A stretch of DNA of 51,072 bases from Pseudomonadales bacterium (GTDB lineage: Bacteria; Pseudomonadota; Gammaproteobacteria; Pseudomonadales; Pseudohongiellaceae), in NCBI GenBank assembly GCA_028281635.1, contig JANQJM010000062.1, positions 1 through 51,072 of the forward strand. The letters run 5' to 3'. A program made the translations under genes and the position numbers. How positions within the stretch are numbered: the first letter of the stretch is position 1; each line of letters starts with the position of its first letter. Below, piece after piece: positions 41,387-50,856 of this stretch. Under the pieces are notes generated by a model that was not told the DNA's origin, ran no database searches, and was given only the letters and a program-made list of their open reading frames with translations.

Positions 41387-42032
41387 CTCCCCAAACAACT
41401 AACCACCCCAGGTGTTTGTGAATCATCTGCTGCACGATATCTTTCACCATGGCAGGGGTCATCTGATCCAGTCGCTGGTCAATAAGTTCCTGAAGTTTTT
41501 CCAGGATCGCCTCTTCATCTAACGCACCCTGCAGCGCCTCCTGCACTTTCTCCTGGAATCCCGAATCAGCAAACTGATCGCGGAAATAGTCCCGCATCTT
41601 CTCCACGAATGGATTCTTCAAAGGATTCAGTGCATCGCGCCCACCGAGCATACCCAACATGCCAGCAAACGATGACCCCATGATTACATCGATCAGTGAA
41701 TCGAAAGCTTGTTCCAGGTCTAGGTTGTCAATACTCGATTTGAGCTGCTCTCCCAGCCTGGCCGAGGTATCGCCGGCTCCATGGAAGAATGCTTCCAGGT
41801 CCCCATGTTTGAAGAACTGATCGAGAATTAGATTCCGAATACCCACTTTGAAATCTTCGAATCGAATTTGAATCACACCAGAACCGTACAGACCAGGCAC
41901 TCGCTCGAATAGCATGTGCACCGCTAGCCAGTTAGTGATACCGCCGGATAAGGCGAACAGACCAGTATTCAACACATAGACCTGATACGGTCCAGTCATG
42001 AGCAGTCCTGCCAGCACCAGCGCGCCGGCCAA
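41334..42032 (-). CDS. DUF445-family membrane protein
   Basis: This inner-membrane protein of about 232 residues belongs to the DUF445 family (YheB/YjiN group), with N- and C-terminal membrane segments around a cytoplasmic or periplasmic helical middle. The family hallmark T-N-W-L-A-V-H-M-L-F-E is near residue 33. The only standard start is TTG at 42032, but nine codons upstream an ATC at 42059 is preceded at six bases by AGGA and gives the family-like N-K-S-L-I-S-N; this AUC may be the true start. Downstream of the stop lie degenerate copies of its own last 20 codons. Confidence 0.82.
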   Translation of the reverse strand: MAGALVLAGLLMTGPYQVYVLNTGLFALSGGITNWLAVHMLFERVPGLYGSGVIQIRFEDFKVGIRNLILDQFFKHGDLEAFFHGAGDTSARLGEQLKSSIDNLDLEQAFDSLIDVIMGSSFAGMLGMLGGRDALNPLKNPFVEKMRDYFRDQFADSGFQEKVQEALQGALDEEAILEKLQELIDQRLDQMTPAMVKDIVQQMIHKHLGWLVVWGAVFGGTIGLTITVVQNL

Positions 42033-42130
42033 TCCATTGCTAATCAGACTCTTATTGATGGTGATTCCTACTCTGTCTGGAAATTTGAGGCGGCATCATA
42101 AATGATCGTGATCAGTGGGAGCAAGCTGAG

Positions 42131-43006
42131 CTAATACAGGCCAATCCTGATGTCTTTGTCGCCAGTGAGTTTCTGTTGCTCGCTGACAGGCATGCGGGAA
42201 CGAACGTCGCGGAGATAGTCTGTGTTAATCTCCGCAATCGCTATGCCTTCTCCCGTAGCAATCTGGTCGAGCACCGATCCCCATGGATCAATTATCATCG
42301 AATGCCCCCAGGTTTCCCTCCTTTCACTATGCTTGCCGCCCTGTCCCGCAGCGATCACATAGCATTGGTTTTCGATAGCCCGCGCTCGTAACAGGGTTTC
42401 CCAATGGGCCTCGCCGGTAACCTTGGTAAAGGCAGACGGCACGGTGACCAACTCTGCCCTGTGGCGAAACAACTCCCGATACAACTCTGGAAAACGCAGG
42501 TCGTAGCATACACTCAATCCCAGCCTTCCCAACTCGGTATCAACACAGACAATTTCGTCCCCTGCCTCATAACTGCGAGATTCGGAATAGTTGGCCTGGG
42601 AATCGTTTACTGAAACATCGAATAGATGCATCTTGTCGTAACGTGCCAGGCAGTTGCCGTCCCTGCCGAAAACCAAACAAGCTGGCCGGACCCGGTCTTC
42701 ATCAACCAGATAGTCTGGATCGTCAGGGTCTTTATTTGGCCGCGAGGACAGCGGGATGGTGCCACCAACCAGGATTAACTCATTTTGTTGCGCTTGTTCT
42801 GCCAGGAAAGACTGAATGGGTCCATTGCCAAACTCTTCAGCGAAGGGACGCATTGGCCCTCCTTCCAGGACAGCAAATACTTCTGGCAGCAGGATCAATT
42901 CGGCACCCCCGGCGGCAGCCCGTTCGATCAGGCCTTGCGCAGTCTTGAGGTTGGCATCTACATTGCCAGAGCTCACCATCTGCACAGCAGCAACTTTGCG
43001 CTTCAT
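42131..43006 (-). CDS. Nitrilase-superfamily amidase (Nit1/YbeM-like)
   Basis: This 291-residue carbon-nitrogen hydrolase has the catalytic triad in P-E-V-F near 42 (Glu), Y-D-K-M-H-L-F-D-V near 120 (Lys) and V-C-Y-D-L-R-F-P near 167 (Cys). The L-R-F-P-E-L-Y-R context is typical of the Nit1/NitB group that hydrolyses deaminated glutathione. It follows yhdP in the conserved mreBCD-maf-rng-yhdP-nit order. GGAA lies seven bases before the ATG. Confidence 0.93.
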   Translation of the reverse strand: MKRKVAAVQMVSSGNVDANLKTAQGLIERAAAGGAELILLPEVFAVLEGGPMRPFAEEFGNGPIQSFLAEQAQQNELILVGGTIPLSSRPNKDPDDPDYLVDEDRVRPACLVFGRDGNCLARYDKMHLFDVSVNDSQANYSESRSYEAGDEIVCVDTELGRLGLSVCYDLRFPELYRELFRHRAELVTVPSAFTKVTGEAHWETLLRARAIENQCYVIAAGQGGKHSERRETWGHSMIIDPWGSVLDQIATGEGIAIAEINTDYLRDVRSRMPVSEQQKLTGDKDIRIGLY

Positions 43007-43070
43007 GATTGCATTCCGAACTACTTTGAAATTGAGCTTATAGTGTTTGGCGTGGGACTAACAGAGTGAT

Positions 43071-46000
43071 CTACTGAAGCTGGGGGACAGCCTCATCGCC
43101 CTCAGAGTCTGGGGAACCGAATGCCTGTTTGAACTCCGGTTCCAGACCTTCAAAAGGCCCGCTCAGTGTATAAACAGCACTGGACAAGCTATCCACCTGA
43201 TCACCAAAGATCTGATCGAACAAATAGGCACCCACAGCTAGAGGAATATTTGCCGTTAACAAACCAATCCAGGGCAGGTTGTCACTGACAGGTAAGGTAA
43301 CAAACATTTCCCCTTCTATGTTCTCAGTGGCCAAATCCACATCACCGGTAATCTGGTACAGACTGCTCGGCCCTGAAATCACCAGGCGATCTTCAATATG
43401 CATAAGTCCCTCGTCGAGTGACAGGTTGCCACTGATTTCATCGAAGGCAAGACCTCTCCGTAGCAAATCATCACTAAACCTCAAGCGCTGAAAGATCGCT
43501 GTAAGGTTTATAAAACTAACCAGTCGCAAGGCTCCCTGACCACCAGAGTTTCTTAAAAAACGTCCATCTTCCACCAGCATATCGATACGCCCGCTTAGAT
43601 TGTCGCCAGAGAAAAACGCAGGGGAACCTGGCCAACTCACCTCCGTTACGAAGACCGCGGAATCACTTTCCAGGCTTGGTGCATAGCCATTTGCCTGAAG
43701 TACTGATCCAATATCATTCGCAACCAGCACACCCGTTAACTCACTGACGTGTGCCTCTCCGTCGAATTGCCAGCGGAAAAATGGCTCCAGGGTTTCGAAT
43801 CGGTCATCCAGTTCGTCCCGACCCAGCCGCAAGCCTCGAAAGTCGAAATTGAGGTTATTGAATTCTGCCCCCTCGTCTGTCGGTATCAGGTTAAATTCCC
43901 AACTGCCGTAATCACGAGAACCAATAGCAAACTCATCGGTGGAAAACTCCATCAGCGGCAATTCCCTGGGATCGAGATTTAGCAATGGATCAATCTGTTC
44001 TTCTTCAACTTCCAATCTAGCTGCAGCCCCGGCTTCCGCATTCTCTACCAGCAGTTGTTGCTCTTCCTCGTCATCCCCAGGCAGATACAGATAATCGAGG
44101 TCCACCAGCAGATAGTCCTGGCTATCGAAGGGGATGACGACCGAGCCCGCGACAGATTCACTGGCAACGGTGGCTAACCATCCTGAAACACCGGAATCGG
44201 GCACCATATGCATATCGACTGCCGCCAGTTCCTGATCGTAGAGTGAAAACACATCGGCACTTACCTCAATGAAGGCGATGCTGTTGCCATAGTCCGATGT
44301 GCTCTCACCTGCTGAACCAAGGGAACTCACAAAGTCCGTCCAATCCTGTAATTCAAAATAATCTACATTGGCGCCGATAATCAGGCCCTGATCCGATTCG
44401 ACACTCAGCGCCATGGCTTCTTCTGAATCCATGCCAAGAGTCAATAGCCCGTCCTGCACGACGCCGTCATCGATCAGCAGGTCCATGTCGAGTTCCGGGC
44501 CCAGACTGCCACTGACTCCCAAGCGCTCCTCATCGAATTCCAAATGCAGGTTCAAGGACAAGGACTCATTTGCTTCTTTACTAAGGGGAGCCGGTAAGCT
44601 GAGCCCTGCACCCTGCAACTCAGATCGAAGGCTTAGAGAGTTGTTGATGGATTCCAGGCCAGTCTGATCTATCAGCATGCGTGCGTCATAGTCAAAGCCA
44701 CCTTCCATGTAGACCAGTAAATCTCTTACAAACTCACTCTGTCGTGGCCAGGCACTCAAATCGGCAGGTGTCGTCCTGCCACTGCCCTCGACAATGATGG
44801 TTTCCAGCTCGTCATTTACGAACTCGGATGACAGATTAATATCCGCCGCTCCACCAAACATTTGAGCTGTCAAAGAACTGTCTTCCAAACCAGTCCGGGT
44901 GTCAAAAACCACAGGTCCGGTAAGTGCTGACACTGCCAGATCAAACTCAGGAATGTTTAGCGAGTTTTCACTCAGCAGGATGTCCAGTCTGACATCAGGC
45001 TCATTGTCATCCTGATTTAGTGGGATGACGACTTCCACATCTGCAGTGAAAGCACCCTCTGCCTCCCAGGTACTGAATGTCTCCCGCAGCGATTCGTCCA
45101 CTGGTGTTTGCTGAAGGTAACCGAGCCCAGCTGAAGTAGCTGCGGCAGCCTGTCCTGTTATGTTCAGCCAACTGCGATCTTCCCCATCACGTCGAATTCG
45201 ACCAATGGCATTTTCCAGATTCACTCCGAGACTGGAGCCCTCGTTCACTGCAATGTCGATATTGTTGTCATCCGTGACAACCAGCCCAGAAATCTGCTCC
45301 AGAATCGGCCACTCATCGCTGAAGTTAAGCACGCCATTATCTAGCTGAAAGAAACTTTGAAAAGTTTTGGTAACAGGCGCAGAACCGCCAATAGTATTTC
45401 CACGAAACAATACCGCGCTGTCTCGAATATCCCCGTCAACGATAGCCCGTTCCAGAAACTCCATACTATTGCGTAAATTGGCTTGCACCTGCGGACCGTC
45501 AGGCAGGTACAAGGATTTCTCTTCCGCATCGACGCGACTGGCACCAACCATAAGTTCCAGACTTGCTTCTCTATTCCCATCCGGGAAGCGGTGCACCAGG
45601 GAGGTAAATCGCAAGCGGGCATCAACAGCCTCGGACTCAGCCACTACCGTATTACTGACTAACTTGGTTCGTTCGCCATTACTCAAATCAACATCGATGA
45701 GCAAGCGGCCATTGACGTAGTCGTAGTCCCATACCCGGGTGAAGGTATTGGGTATATTAATGCTGAAGTCGGTTGACTCTACTTCGGCCAGACCAGTAAC
45801 TCGCTCACTAACCGGGTCGAACTCAATCTCAAGAAAACCGGTAATGCCCCACATATTAGGCGAACCGCGAACAGAACCCAGCTCGATATCCAGCAGATTG
45901 GTGCGTGCAACAATGGGCTCCTGGTTTCCTGCTGCAAGTGGCAGAGCCAGGCTGAAATTTTGCAGACTGCCGTCGGGGGAATAACTGGTAAGTTGTTGTT

Positions 46001-47138
46001 GTGATGCTTCATCAAGCAAACCGCTGGCCAAGGCGAGATCACTCAACAAAGCGATGTCTATCTGGTCCGCTCGGGCCGTGAGCAACTGTTCAGGAACCCA
46101 GTAGAGATAGCCATTGAAACCACGCCAGAACTCGTCGCCAAAATTGACTGCCATATCTGCAAGTGCCACTTCCCAATGATCGAGTGCCAAACCGCGCGAA
46201 ATCGCAGCGGTGCCATTGATGTCGGTAAGCTGCAGTGGTTCACTGTCGTCAATGGTAAGAATGAGGTCGTCAATGTTCATCGAGCTATTGGCACTCACAA
46301 CATTGCCATCTGCCAGATCGATCCAGAATTCACCGCGCCCATGCAATGCCTCAATATTCAGCGCGCCGAGTTCCTGTTCTGCAAACAGCGCCGAATAATC
46401 AGCCTGTGGAATGTTGATATAGAGGCGGCCTTCTAATTCCGAAAGCTCACTACCCTGAACTTCCATAGAGAGGCTTAGCTGTTCGGGATTACGCTCAAGA
46501 TTCGCATCAATATGAACGAAGTGCGTATCACCCTGATTCTGAATAGTCACCAGACCATTAGTAAAAGTCAGTGAATCGCCGGAGCGAGTTTGCACGTTGA
46601 TCGCAACATTATTGAAGTCGAGCTGGGAAAAACTCAAAAAGGTCTGATACAAAGCATTGAGGTCTACTGGCTCATCCCCAGCTACATCCAAACCACTAAG
46701 TTGCCAACCTCCCTCAGCATTCTGTTCCAAATTGAGTTCGAGGCTATCGATAACAAACTGTTCTAGCACCCAACGCCTTTGCCAGACACTGCTGCGCATA
46801 TCTACTTCAATAGTGGCTTGCTCAAAATACAAAGCGTTGGAAGCGATCTCGTCGGGGTGCATGTCATCAGAGACTGCCAGGCGCATGCCGTCGACATTAA
46901 TGACCGGATTGAATCCACTGAAGCTTCCGGTTAATGCATCTACCGCGACGGGAATGCCGGTGTTGATAAATATCTGGTTTTCCAGAAATTCGGAATAGCG
47001 GGAAATGACAGGCATGAACTGACGCCCGGCACTGACATAGGCTGCTAAAAGCACAACTGCCACAACTACCAACAGCACCAGCTGCTGGTAAATTTTCTGG
47101 AAAAGAGTGGCTAACATAGTTGTTTCGTCTTGCTGCAT
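43071..47138 (-). CDS. yhdP: AsmA-like/YhdP family phospholipid transporter
   Basis: This 1355-residue protein has one N-terminal membrane helix (about 15-37) and a very long periplasmic beta-rich rod with the DUF3971 and AsmA_2 C-terminal domains. The latter end in the conserved F-D-E-I-S-G-N-L and L-P-V-S-D-N-L-P-W region near 1290. With TamB and YdbH it bridges the envelope to move phospholipids to the outer membrane. It is a little longer than E. coli YhdP (about 1266). A pro- and acidic-rich stretch around 1035-1060 (D-D-E-E-E-Q-Q) is unusual. The ATG at 47138 has GGTGAG upstream; ATG 47117 is possible. Confidence 0.93.
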   Translation of the reverse strand: MQQDETTMLATLFQKIYQQLVLLVVVAVVLLAAYVSAGRQFMPVISRYSEFLENQIFINTGIPVAVDALTGSFSGFNPVINVDGMRLAVSDDMHPDEIASNALYFEQATIEVDMRSSVWQRRWVLEQFVIDSLELNLEQNAEGGWQLSGLDVAGDEPVDLNALYQTFLSFSQLDFNNVAINVQTRSGDSLTFTNGLVTIQNQGDTHFVHIDANLERNPEQLSLSMEVQGSELSELEGRLYINIPQADYSALFAEQELGALNIEALHGRGEFWIDLADGNVVSANSSMNIDDLILTIDDSEPLQLTDINGTAAISRGLALDHWEVALADMAVNFGDEFWRGFNGYLYWVPEQLLTARADQIDIALLSDLALASGLLDEASQQQLTSYSPDGSLQNFSLALPLAAGNQEPIVARTNLLDIELGSVRGSPNMWGITGFLEIEFDPVSERVTGLAEVESTDFSINIPNTFTRVWDYDYVNGRLLIDVDLSNGERTKLVSNTVVAESEAVDARLRFTSLVHRFPDGNREASLELMVGASRVDAEEKSLYLPDGPQVQANLRNSMEFLERAIVDGDIRDSAVLFRGNTIGGSAPVTKTFQSFFQLDNGVLNFSDEWPILEQISGLVVTDDNNIDIAVNEGSSLGVNLENAIGRIRRDGEDRSWLNITGQAAAATSAGLGYLQQTPVDESLRETFSTWEAEGAFTADVEVVIPLNQDDNEPDVRLDILLSENSLNIPEFDLAVSALTGPVVFDTRTGLEDSSLTAQMFGGAADINLSSEFVNDELETIIVEGSGRTTPADLSAWPRQSEFVRDLLVYMEGGFDYDARMLIDQTGLESINNSLSLRSELQGAGLSLPAPLSKEANESLSLNLHLEFDEERLGVSGSLGPELDMDLLIDDGVVQDGLLTLGMDSEEAMALSVESDQGLIIGANVDYFELQDWTDFVSSLGSAGESTSDYGNSIAFIEVSADVFSLYDQELAAVDMHMVPDSGVSGWLATVASESVAGSVVIPFDSQDYLLVDLDYLYLPGDDEEEQQLLVENAEAGAAARLEVEEEQIDPLLNLDPRELPLMEFSTDEFAIGSRDYGSWEFNLIPTDEGAEFNNLNFDFRGLRLGRDELDDRFETLEPFFRWQFDGEAHVSELTGVLVANDIGSVLQANGYAPSLESDSAVFVTEVSWPGSPAFFSGDNLSGRIDMLVEDGRFLRNSGGQGALRLVSFINLTAIFQRLRFSDDLLRRGLAFDEISGNLSLDEGLMHIEDRLVISGPSSLYQITGDVDLATENIEGEMFVTLPVSDNLPWIGLLTANIPLAVGAYLFDQIFGDQVDSLSSAVYTLSGPFEGLEPEFKQAFGSPDSEGDEAVPQLQ

Positions 47139-47240
47139 CGCCTCACCAGCAGAATACGATTAGGGTTTTCCCTCAATGTATCTGCTGTTTTAGCCCAGCC
47201 TTGCTGAACTTGAACTTAAGGACCCTCTAATTAATGCAGC

Positions 47241-48719
47241 CTAGTAGAGAACGACATCAAACTGTTCCTGAGTATACATAGGTTCAACTTCGAATTTGAC
47301 TGTCTTACCGACCAATTCTTCCAGGCCTGCCAGGGTATCCGACTCTTCATCGAGTAAGCGGTCTACGACAATCTGCGAAGCTGTAACCAACAACACATCA
47401 TTCTCATAGGCTCTGGCAGTTGCCAGTATTTCACGGAATATTTCAAAACATACCGATTCTGCAGACTTCAGAGTGCCGCGGCCGTCACAAACAGGGCAAT
47501 CGCTGTTCAGGGTCTGGCCCAGACTCTCACGGGTCCTTTTACGTGTCATTTCGATTAATCCGAGCTGCGAAATCCCGGTAATGCTGGTACGTGCATGATC
47601 TTTTTCCAGCGCTTTGGCAAAGATGCGATGCACCTGCCGCTGGTGCTCGGGATCTAACATATCAATGAAGTCGATAATAATGATGCCACCCAGATTTCGC
47701 ACTCGGAGCTGCCTGGCGATAGTCGTTGCTGCTTCCAGATTAGTCTTAAGAATTGTTTCGGCATGATTGCGACTGCCTAGATATCCACCGGTGTTCACAT
47801 CGATGGTAGTCATTGCTTCAGTCTGGTCGATGATCAAGTCACCACCGGACTTGAGTTTGACCCTTCTACCAAGGGCCTTGTTGATCTCATCTTCGATGCC
47901 ATAAAGATCAAAGATCGGTCGGTCGCCAGAGTAGAGTTCTACGCGAGTATCCAACTCAGGCACATAGTCATCCAAAAAACCCTGTATTTCGGCAAAAGTT
48001 TCTTGATTGTCGACACGAATTTTTTCCACGTCCTGCTTAATCAAATCGCGCACCGTACGCATATAAAGCGGCACCTCTTGATAGACCGGTTTGATGCCAT
48101 CTTTGCGCTCAATACGTTCTTCTACTTTATTCCACAAGCGATTCAGGAAGCGCACGTCTTCCTGCAGCTCTTCTGCGCTCGCTCCTTCCGCTGCTGTTCG
48201 AATGATAAAGCCACCGCGCTCTCCCCAGGTTTCTGATTCCAGCACTTCCTGCAGCAGGGCCATCAGTCGCTCCCTTTCCTCCTCATCCTCCAGGCGCTGG
48301 GAGATTCCCAGATGTTTACTGCGTGGCATGTAGACCAGATTGCGGGACGGCAGTGTCAGATGTGTTGTGAGCCTTGCCCCCTTGCTGCTGATCGCATCTT
48401 TCGCTACTTGTACGACGATGTCCTGTCCTTCCCGCAAAGTTTCCTGAATCGGTTTGGGAAGCTCATCACGCACTTCGAATCCTTCGGCATCAATCGCCGA
48501 AATATCAGAATTGTGAATAAACGCTGCTCTCTCTAATCCAATGTCGACAAAGGCCGCCTCCATGCCGGGCATAACGCGCACCACTTTACCGCGGAACACA
48601 TCTCCGACATGACCGCGCTTGTTGTGTCGCTCAATAAAGATTTCCTGCAGCAGACCGTTCTCGATAAGCGCAACACGGGTTTCCATGAGCGTGACATTGA
48701 TGAGGATTTCTTCACTCAT
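47241..48719 (-). CDS. rng: Ribonuclease G
   Basis: This 492-residue endoribonuclease matures 16S rRNA 5' ends and degrades mRNA. An S1 RNA-binding domain (about 35-125) precedes the catalytic RNase E/G domain. The Mg-binding aspartates are in T-T-I-D-V-N-T-G near 305 and I-I-I-D-F-I-D-M near 345. The zinc-link C-P-V-C-D-G-R-G near 405 closes the dimer. Its length is near E. coli Rng (489). The ATG at 48719 begins M-S-E-E-I-L-I-N and lies 10 bases after the maf stop. No RNase E-type C-terminal scaffold is present. Confidence 0.96.
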   Translation of the reverse strand: MSEEILINVTLMETRVALIENGLLQEIFIERHNKRGHVGDVFRGKVVRVMPGMEAAFVDIGLERAAFIHNSDISAIDAEGFEVRDELPKPIQETLREGQDIVVQVAKDAISSKGARLTTHLTLPSRNLVYMPRSKHLGISQRLEDEEERERLMALLQEVLESETWGERGGFIIRTAAEGASAEELQEDVRFLNRLWNKVEERIERKDGIKPVYQEVPLYMRTVRDLIKQDVEKIRVDNQETFAEIQGFLDDYVPELDTRVELYSGDRPIFDLYGIEDEINKALGRRVKLKSGGDLIIDQTEAMTTIDVNTGGYLGSRNHAETILKTNLEAATTIARQLRVRNLGGIIIIDFIDMLDPEHQRQVHRIFAKALEKDHARTSITGISQLGLIEMTRKRTRESLGQTLNSDCPVCDGRGTLKSAESVCFEIFREILATARAYENDVLLVTASQIVVDRLLDEESDTLAGLEELVGKTVKFEVEPMYTQEQFDVVLY

Positions 48720-48729
48720 AACTAAAGCA

Positions 48730-49320
48730 CTACACCGCCGGCAACCAGCAAGGCACGTCAAACTCCATTAATAGCCTGGCAGTTTCAAACAAAGGAAGAC
48801 CCATGACACCACTGTAGCTGCCACTGATCGATTGCACAAATACAGCACCCAGACCCTGGATTGCATAACCCCCAGCCTTGCCTTCTGGTTCGCCACTCTG
48901 CCAATAGGCTCGCGCTTCTCGCCCATCGATGTCGCGAAAGCGCACCGACGATTTCGACAGCGCCGTGCCCTGCCGATCTCGATTAGCCACGCTAATGGCA
49001 GTGAGCACCTGATGTTCTTTTCCAGACAAGGCCAGCAACATCGATACTGCCTCTTGTGCTGACTGTGGCTTGCCAAGCATATCCTCCCCCAGCACGACCA
49101 CCGTATCAGACCCAAGCACCACAGTTTCGTCACTGCAGTCGTTCAGCGCGGCCTGTGCTTTTTGCTGGGCAAGTCTGACGACCAAGTGTTCAGGCGTTTC
49201 CTCTGCCAGGGCTGACTCATCGATATTCTGTGGCACTACTTCAAACTCCACACCAATCTGGCGCAATAATTCACTGCGCCTGGGGGAGGCAGATGCGAGT
49301 ACGAGTTTGGCCACCGACAC
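48730..49320 (-). CDS. maf: Maf-family nucleotide pyrophosphatase (YhdE type)
   Basis: This 196-residue house-cleaning enzyme hydrolyses dTTP/UTP and modified nucleotides. The signature S-A-S-P-R-R-S-E-L-L lies at the start, the catalytic G-S-D-T-V-V is near 69, and K-A-G-G-Y-A-I-Q-G near 147 marks the YhdE (dTTP/UTP) subgroup rather than YceF. It starts at a GTG at 49320, with AGGA seven bases upstream. Confidence 0.96.
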   Translation of the reverse strand: MSVAKLVLASASPRRSELLRQIGVEFEVVPQNIDESALAEETPEHLVVRLAQQKAQAALNDCSDETVVLGSDTVVVLGEDMLGKPQSAQEAVSMLLALSGKEHQVLTAISVANRDRQGTALSKSSVRFRDIDGREARAYWQSGEPEGKAGGYAIQGLGAVFVQSISGSYSGVMGLPLFETARLLMEFDVPCWLPAV

Positions 49321-49352
49321 CCCGATTTCCTTAACTGTATGACGGGTGGAAA

Positions 49353-49841
49353 TTAGTGTACGTCAAAACTTCGGCGAATGTGGCGCAGGAGCTGAAACAA
49401 GGAGGGCCAGATTACTGCACTGGTAAGCGCAGCCATCAGAAACATCAGGGAAGATGAAACCGTCTGCCCGGAAACAATCTGCAACCAATGTCCCAGCACC
49501 AGATTGATGCCAACCAATGCCAATACCAGGCCGGCTTGTTGCAAGGCAGAGAACATACGCAGACGCAGATGAAGGTTGAGAGTAACGTAGGCAATGATTA
49601 CCAGACCCAGGGCATTCAACCCGAGTGTGGATCCTTCCAGAACGTCCAAAATAATTCCCACCACCCAGGCCGACCCAATGCCGACACGATACGGCAGGGC
49701 CATAACCCAATAGATCAAAACCATGGGAACCCACTCTGGCCGGTAGTTCATGGCCCATTCCGGGAACGGCACAATGGCCAATAGGTAGGCAATAAAGAAG
49801 CTAAGAAAAATTACCCAAATGGCATGGGCTCGTTGCTGCAT
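49353..49841 (-). CDS. mreD: Rod shape-determining protein MreD
   Basis: This 162-residue inner-membrane protein has five to six helices. It links MreC and the RodA-PBP2 elongasome. It begins seven bases after the mreC stop, in the standard order mreB-mreC-mreD. Sequence conservation is low in this family, but length, helix pattern (I-W-V-I-F-L-S-F-F-I-A-Y-L-L near the start) and gene order are decisive. Confidence 0.95.
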   Translation of the reverse strand: MQQRAHAIWVIFLSFFIAYLLAIVPFPEWAMNYRPEWVPMVLIYWVMALPYRVGIGSAWVVGIILDVLEGSTLGLNALGLVIIAYVTLNLHLRLRMFSALQQAGLVLALVGINLVLGHWLQIVSGQTVSSSLMFLMAALTSAVIWPSLFQLLRHIRRSFDVH

Positions 49842-49848
49842 AATCGGC

Positions 49849-50784
49849 CTACTGGTTAGGTGTACCCGGATCTACCTGTGACACCTGGCCCTCCAGTGTG
49901 CTTACCTCTTCTGCGGGTAATTCGTCATCTGTAAGCTCAAGCTCAGGAAACACTGTTTCTTCGTTAGCAAATACCAGCATCACATGCCGGGTACTCGCCA
50001 TCTGTGCCAAGGGCCTGGCTTTAACGGTTGCAAAATCCTGCCCCGGATCTGAATACACACTCACAATCTCGGCGACTGGATAATTTTTCGGATACACCTG
50101 CCCCATACCGGAACTGACCAGCAGATCACCGGCCAGCATATCCTGAGTTTGGGTAACGAACTGTAGTTCCAACTCGGAAGCGGAGGTACGTGTGCCACGA
50201 GCGAGTGCACGTTCGCCATTGCGATTTACTTCCACTGGTGTGACATGATGGGAATCGGTAATCAACAATACCCAACTGGTATAAGGCAATACCTCAACTA
50301 CCTGGCCCATCAGGCCGTTGGCATCCAGCAAAGCCTGCCCAATAAACACACCGTCCTCTGCCCCCTTGTTTATCAACACACGTTTCGAAAAAGGATCCGG
50401 TGATACATTGATGATTTCTGCCGGCAGCACTTCCCCTTCGACTACCTGGGTTGCTTCACGCAGGTCCAGCAAGCGGCTGTTTTCGCTGGCCAGCGATTCC
50501 AGTAACTGCAGTTCCCGTTGCGCTACCAACAGATCTTCACGCAGCTGTTCATTCTCTTCCAGCAAGTCAGTGCGCGAGACGAAGACATCGTCGATCCAGA
50601 AAGAAACACGGGTAGGGATGTCAGCCACCCAATAGACGGGGGTTGTCAAATAGCCAAGACCGTAGCGCACCCGATCCAGATAGTTGAAGCGGCTATCTGC
50701 AAACATCAGGCACACAGAGAGCAACAGAAAGGCGAGTGCCCTGTATTCCAGGGCAACGCCTTTTATGAACAGGGTCTTGTCGAT
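49849..50784 (-). CDS. mreC: Rod shape-determining protein MreC
   Basis: This protein of up to 311 residues has one N-terminal membrane helix (about 10-30) and then a coiled coil (about 60-105; L-L-E-E-N-E-Q-L-R-E-D-L). A periplasmic beta domain follows (G-Q-V-V-E-V-L-P-Y-T-S-W-V near 155), and the tail is acidic. The first standard start, TTG at 50724, would cut off half of the membrane helix. Twenty codons earlier an ATC at 50784, preceded at eight bases by GAGGT and by an in-frame stop four codons upstream, gives a normal MreC N-terminus (D-K-T-L-F-I-K-G). A CTG at 50772 is an alternative. The start is therefore non-canonical. Confidence 0.92.
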   Translation of the reverse strand: MDKTLFIKGVALEYRALAFLLLSVCLMFADSRFNYLDRVRYGLGYLTTPVYWVADIPTRVSFWIDDVFVSRTDLLEENEQLREDLLVAQRELQLLESLASENSRLLDLREATQVVEGEVLPAEIINVSPDPFSKRVLINKGAEDGVFIGQALLDANGLMGQVVEVLPYTSWVLLITDSHHVTPVEVNRNGERALARGTRTSASELELQFVTQTQDMLAGDLLVSSGMGQVYPKNYPVAEIVSVYSDPGQDFATVKARPLAQMASTRHVMLVFANEETVFPELELTDDELPAEEVSTLEGQVSQVDPGTPNQ

Positions 50785-50856
50785 GGCCGGCTACCTCGCA
50801 GTATTGGGAAAAATTATAGCCCTCCGGCCCAAAGGACGGAACTGCTCGCGGCTGGA

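Noticed and set aside
50813-50818. TATAAT on the minus strand between mreB and mreC
   Set aside because: The matching -35 position has almost no consensus bases. An internal mreC promoter is possible but not supported enough to annotate.
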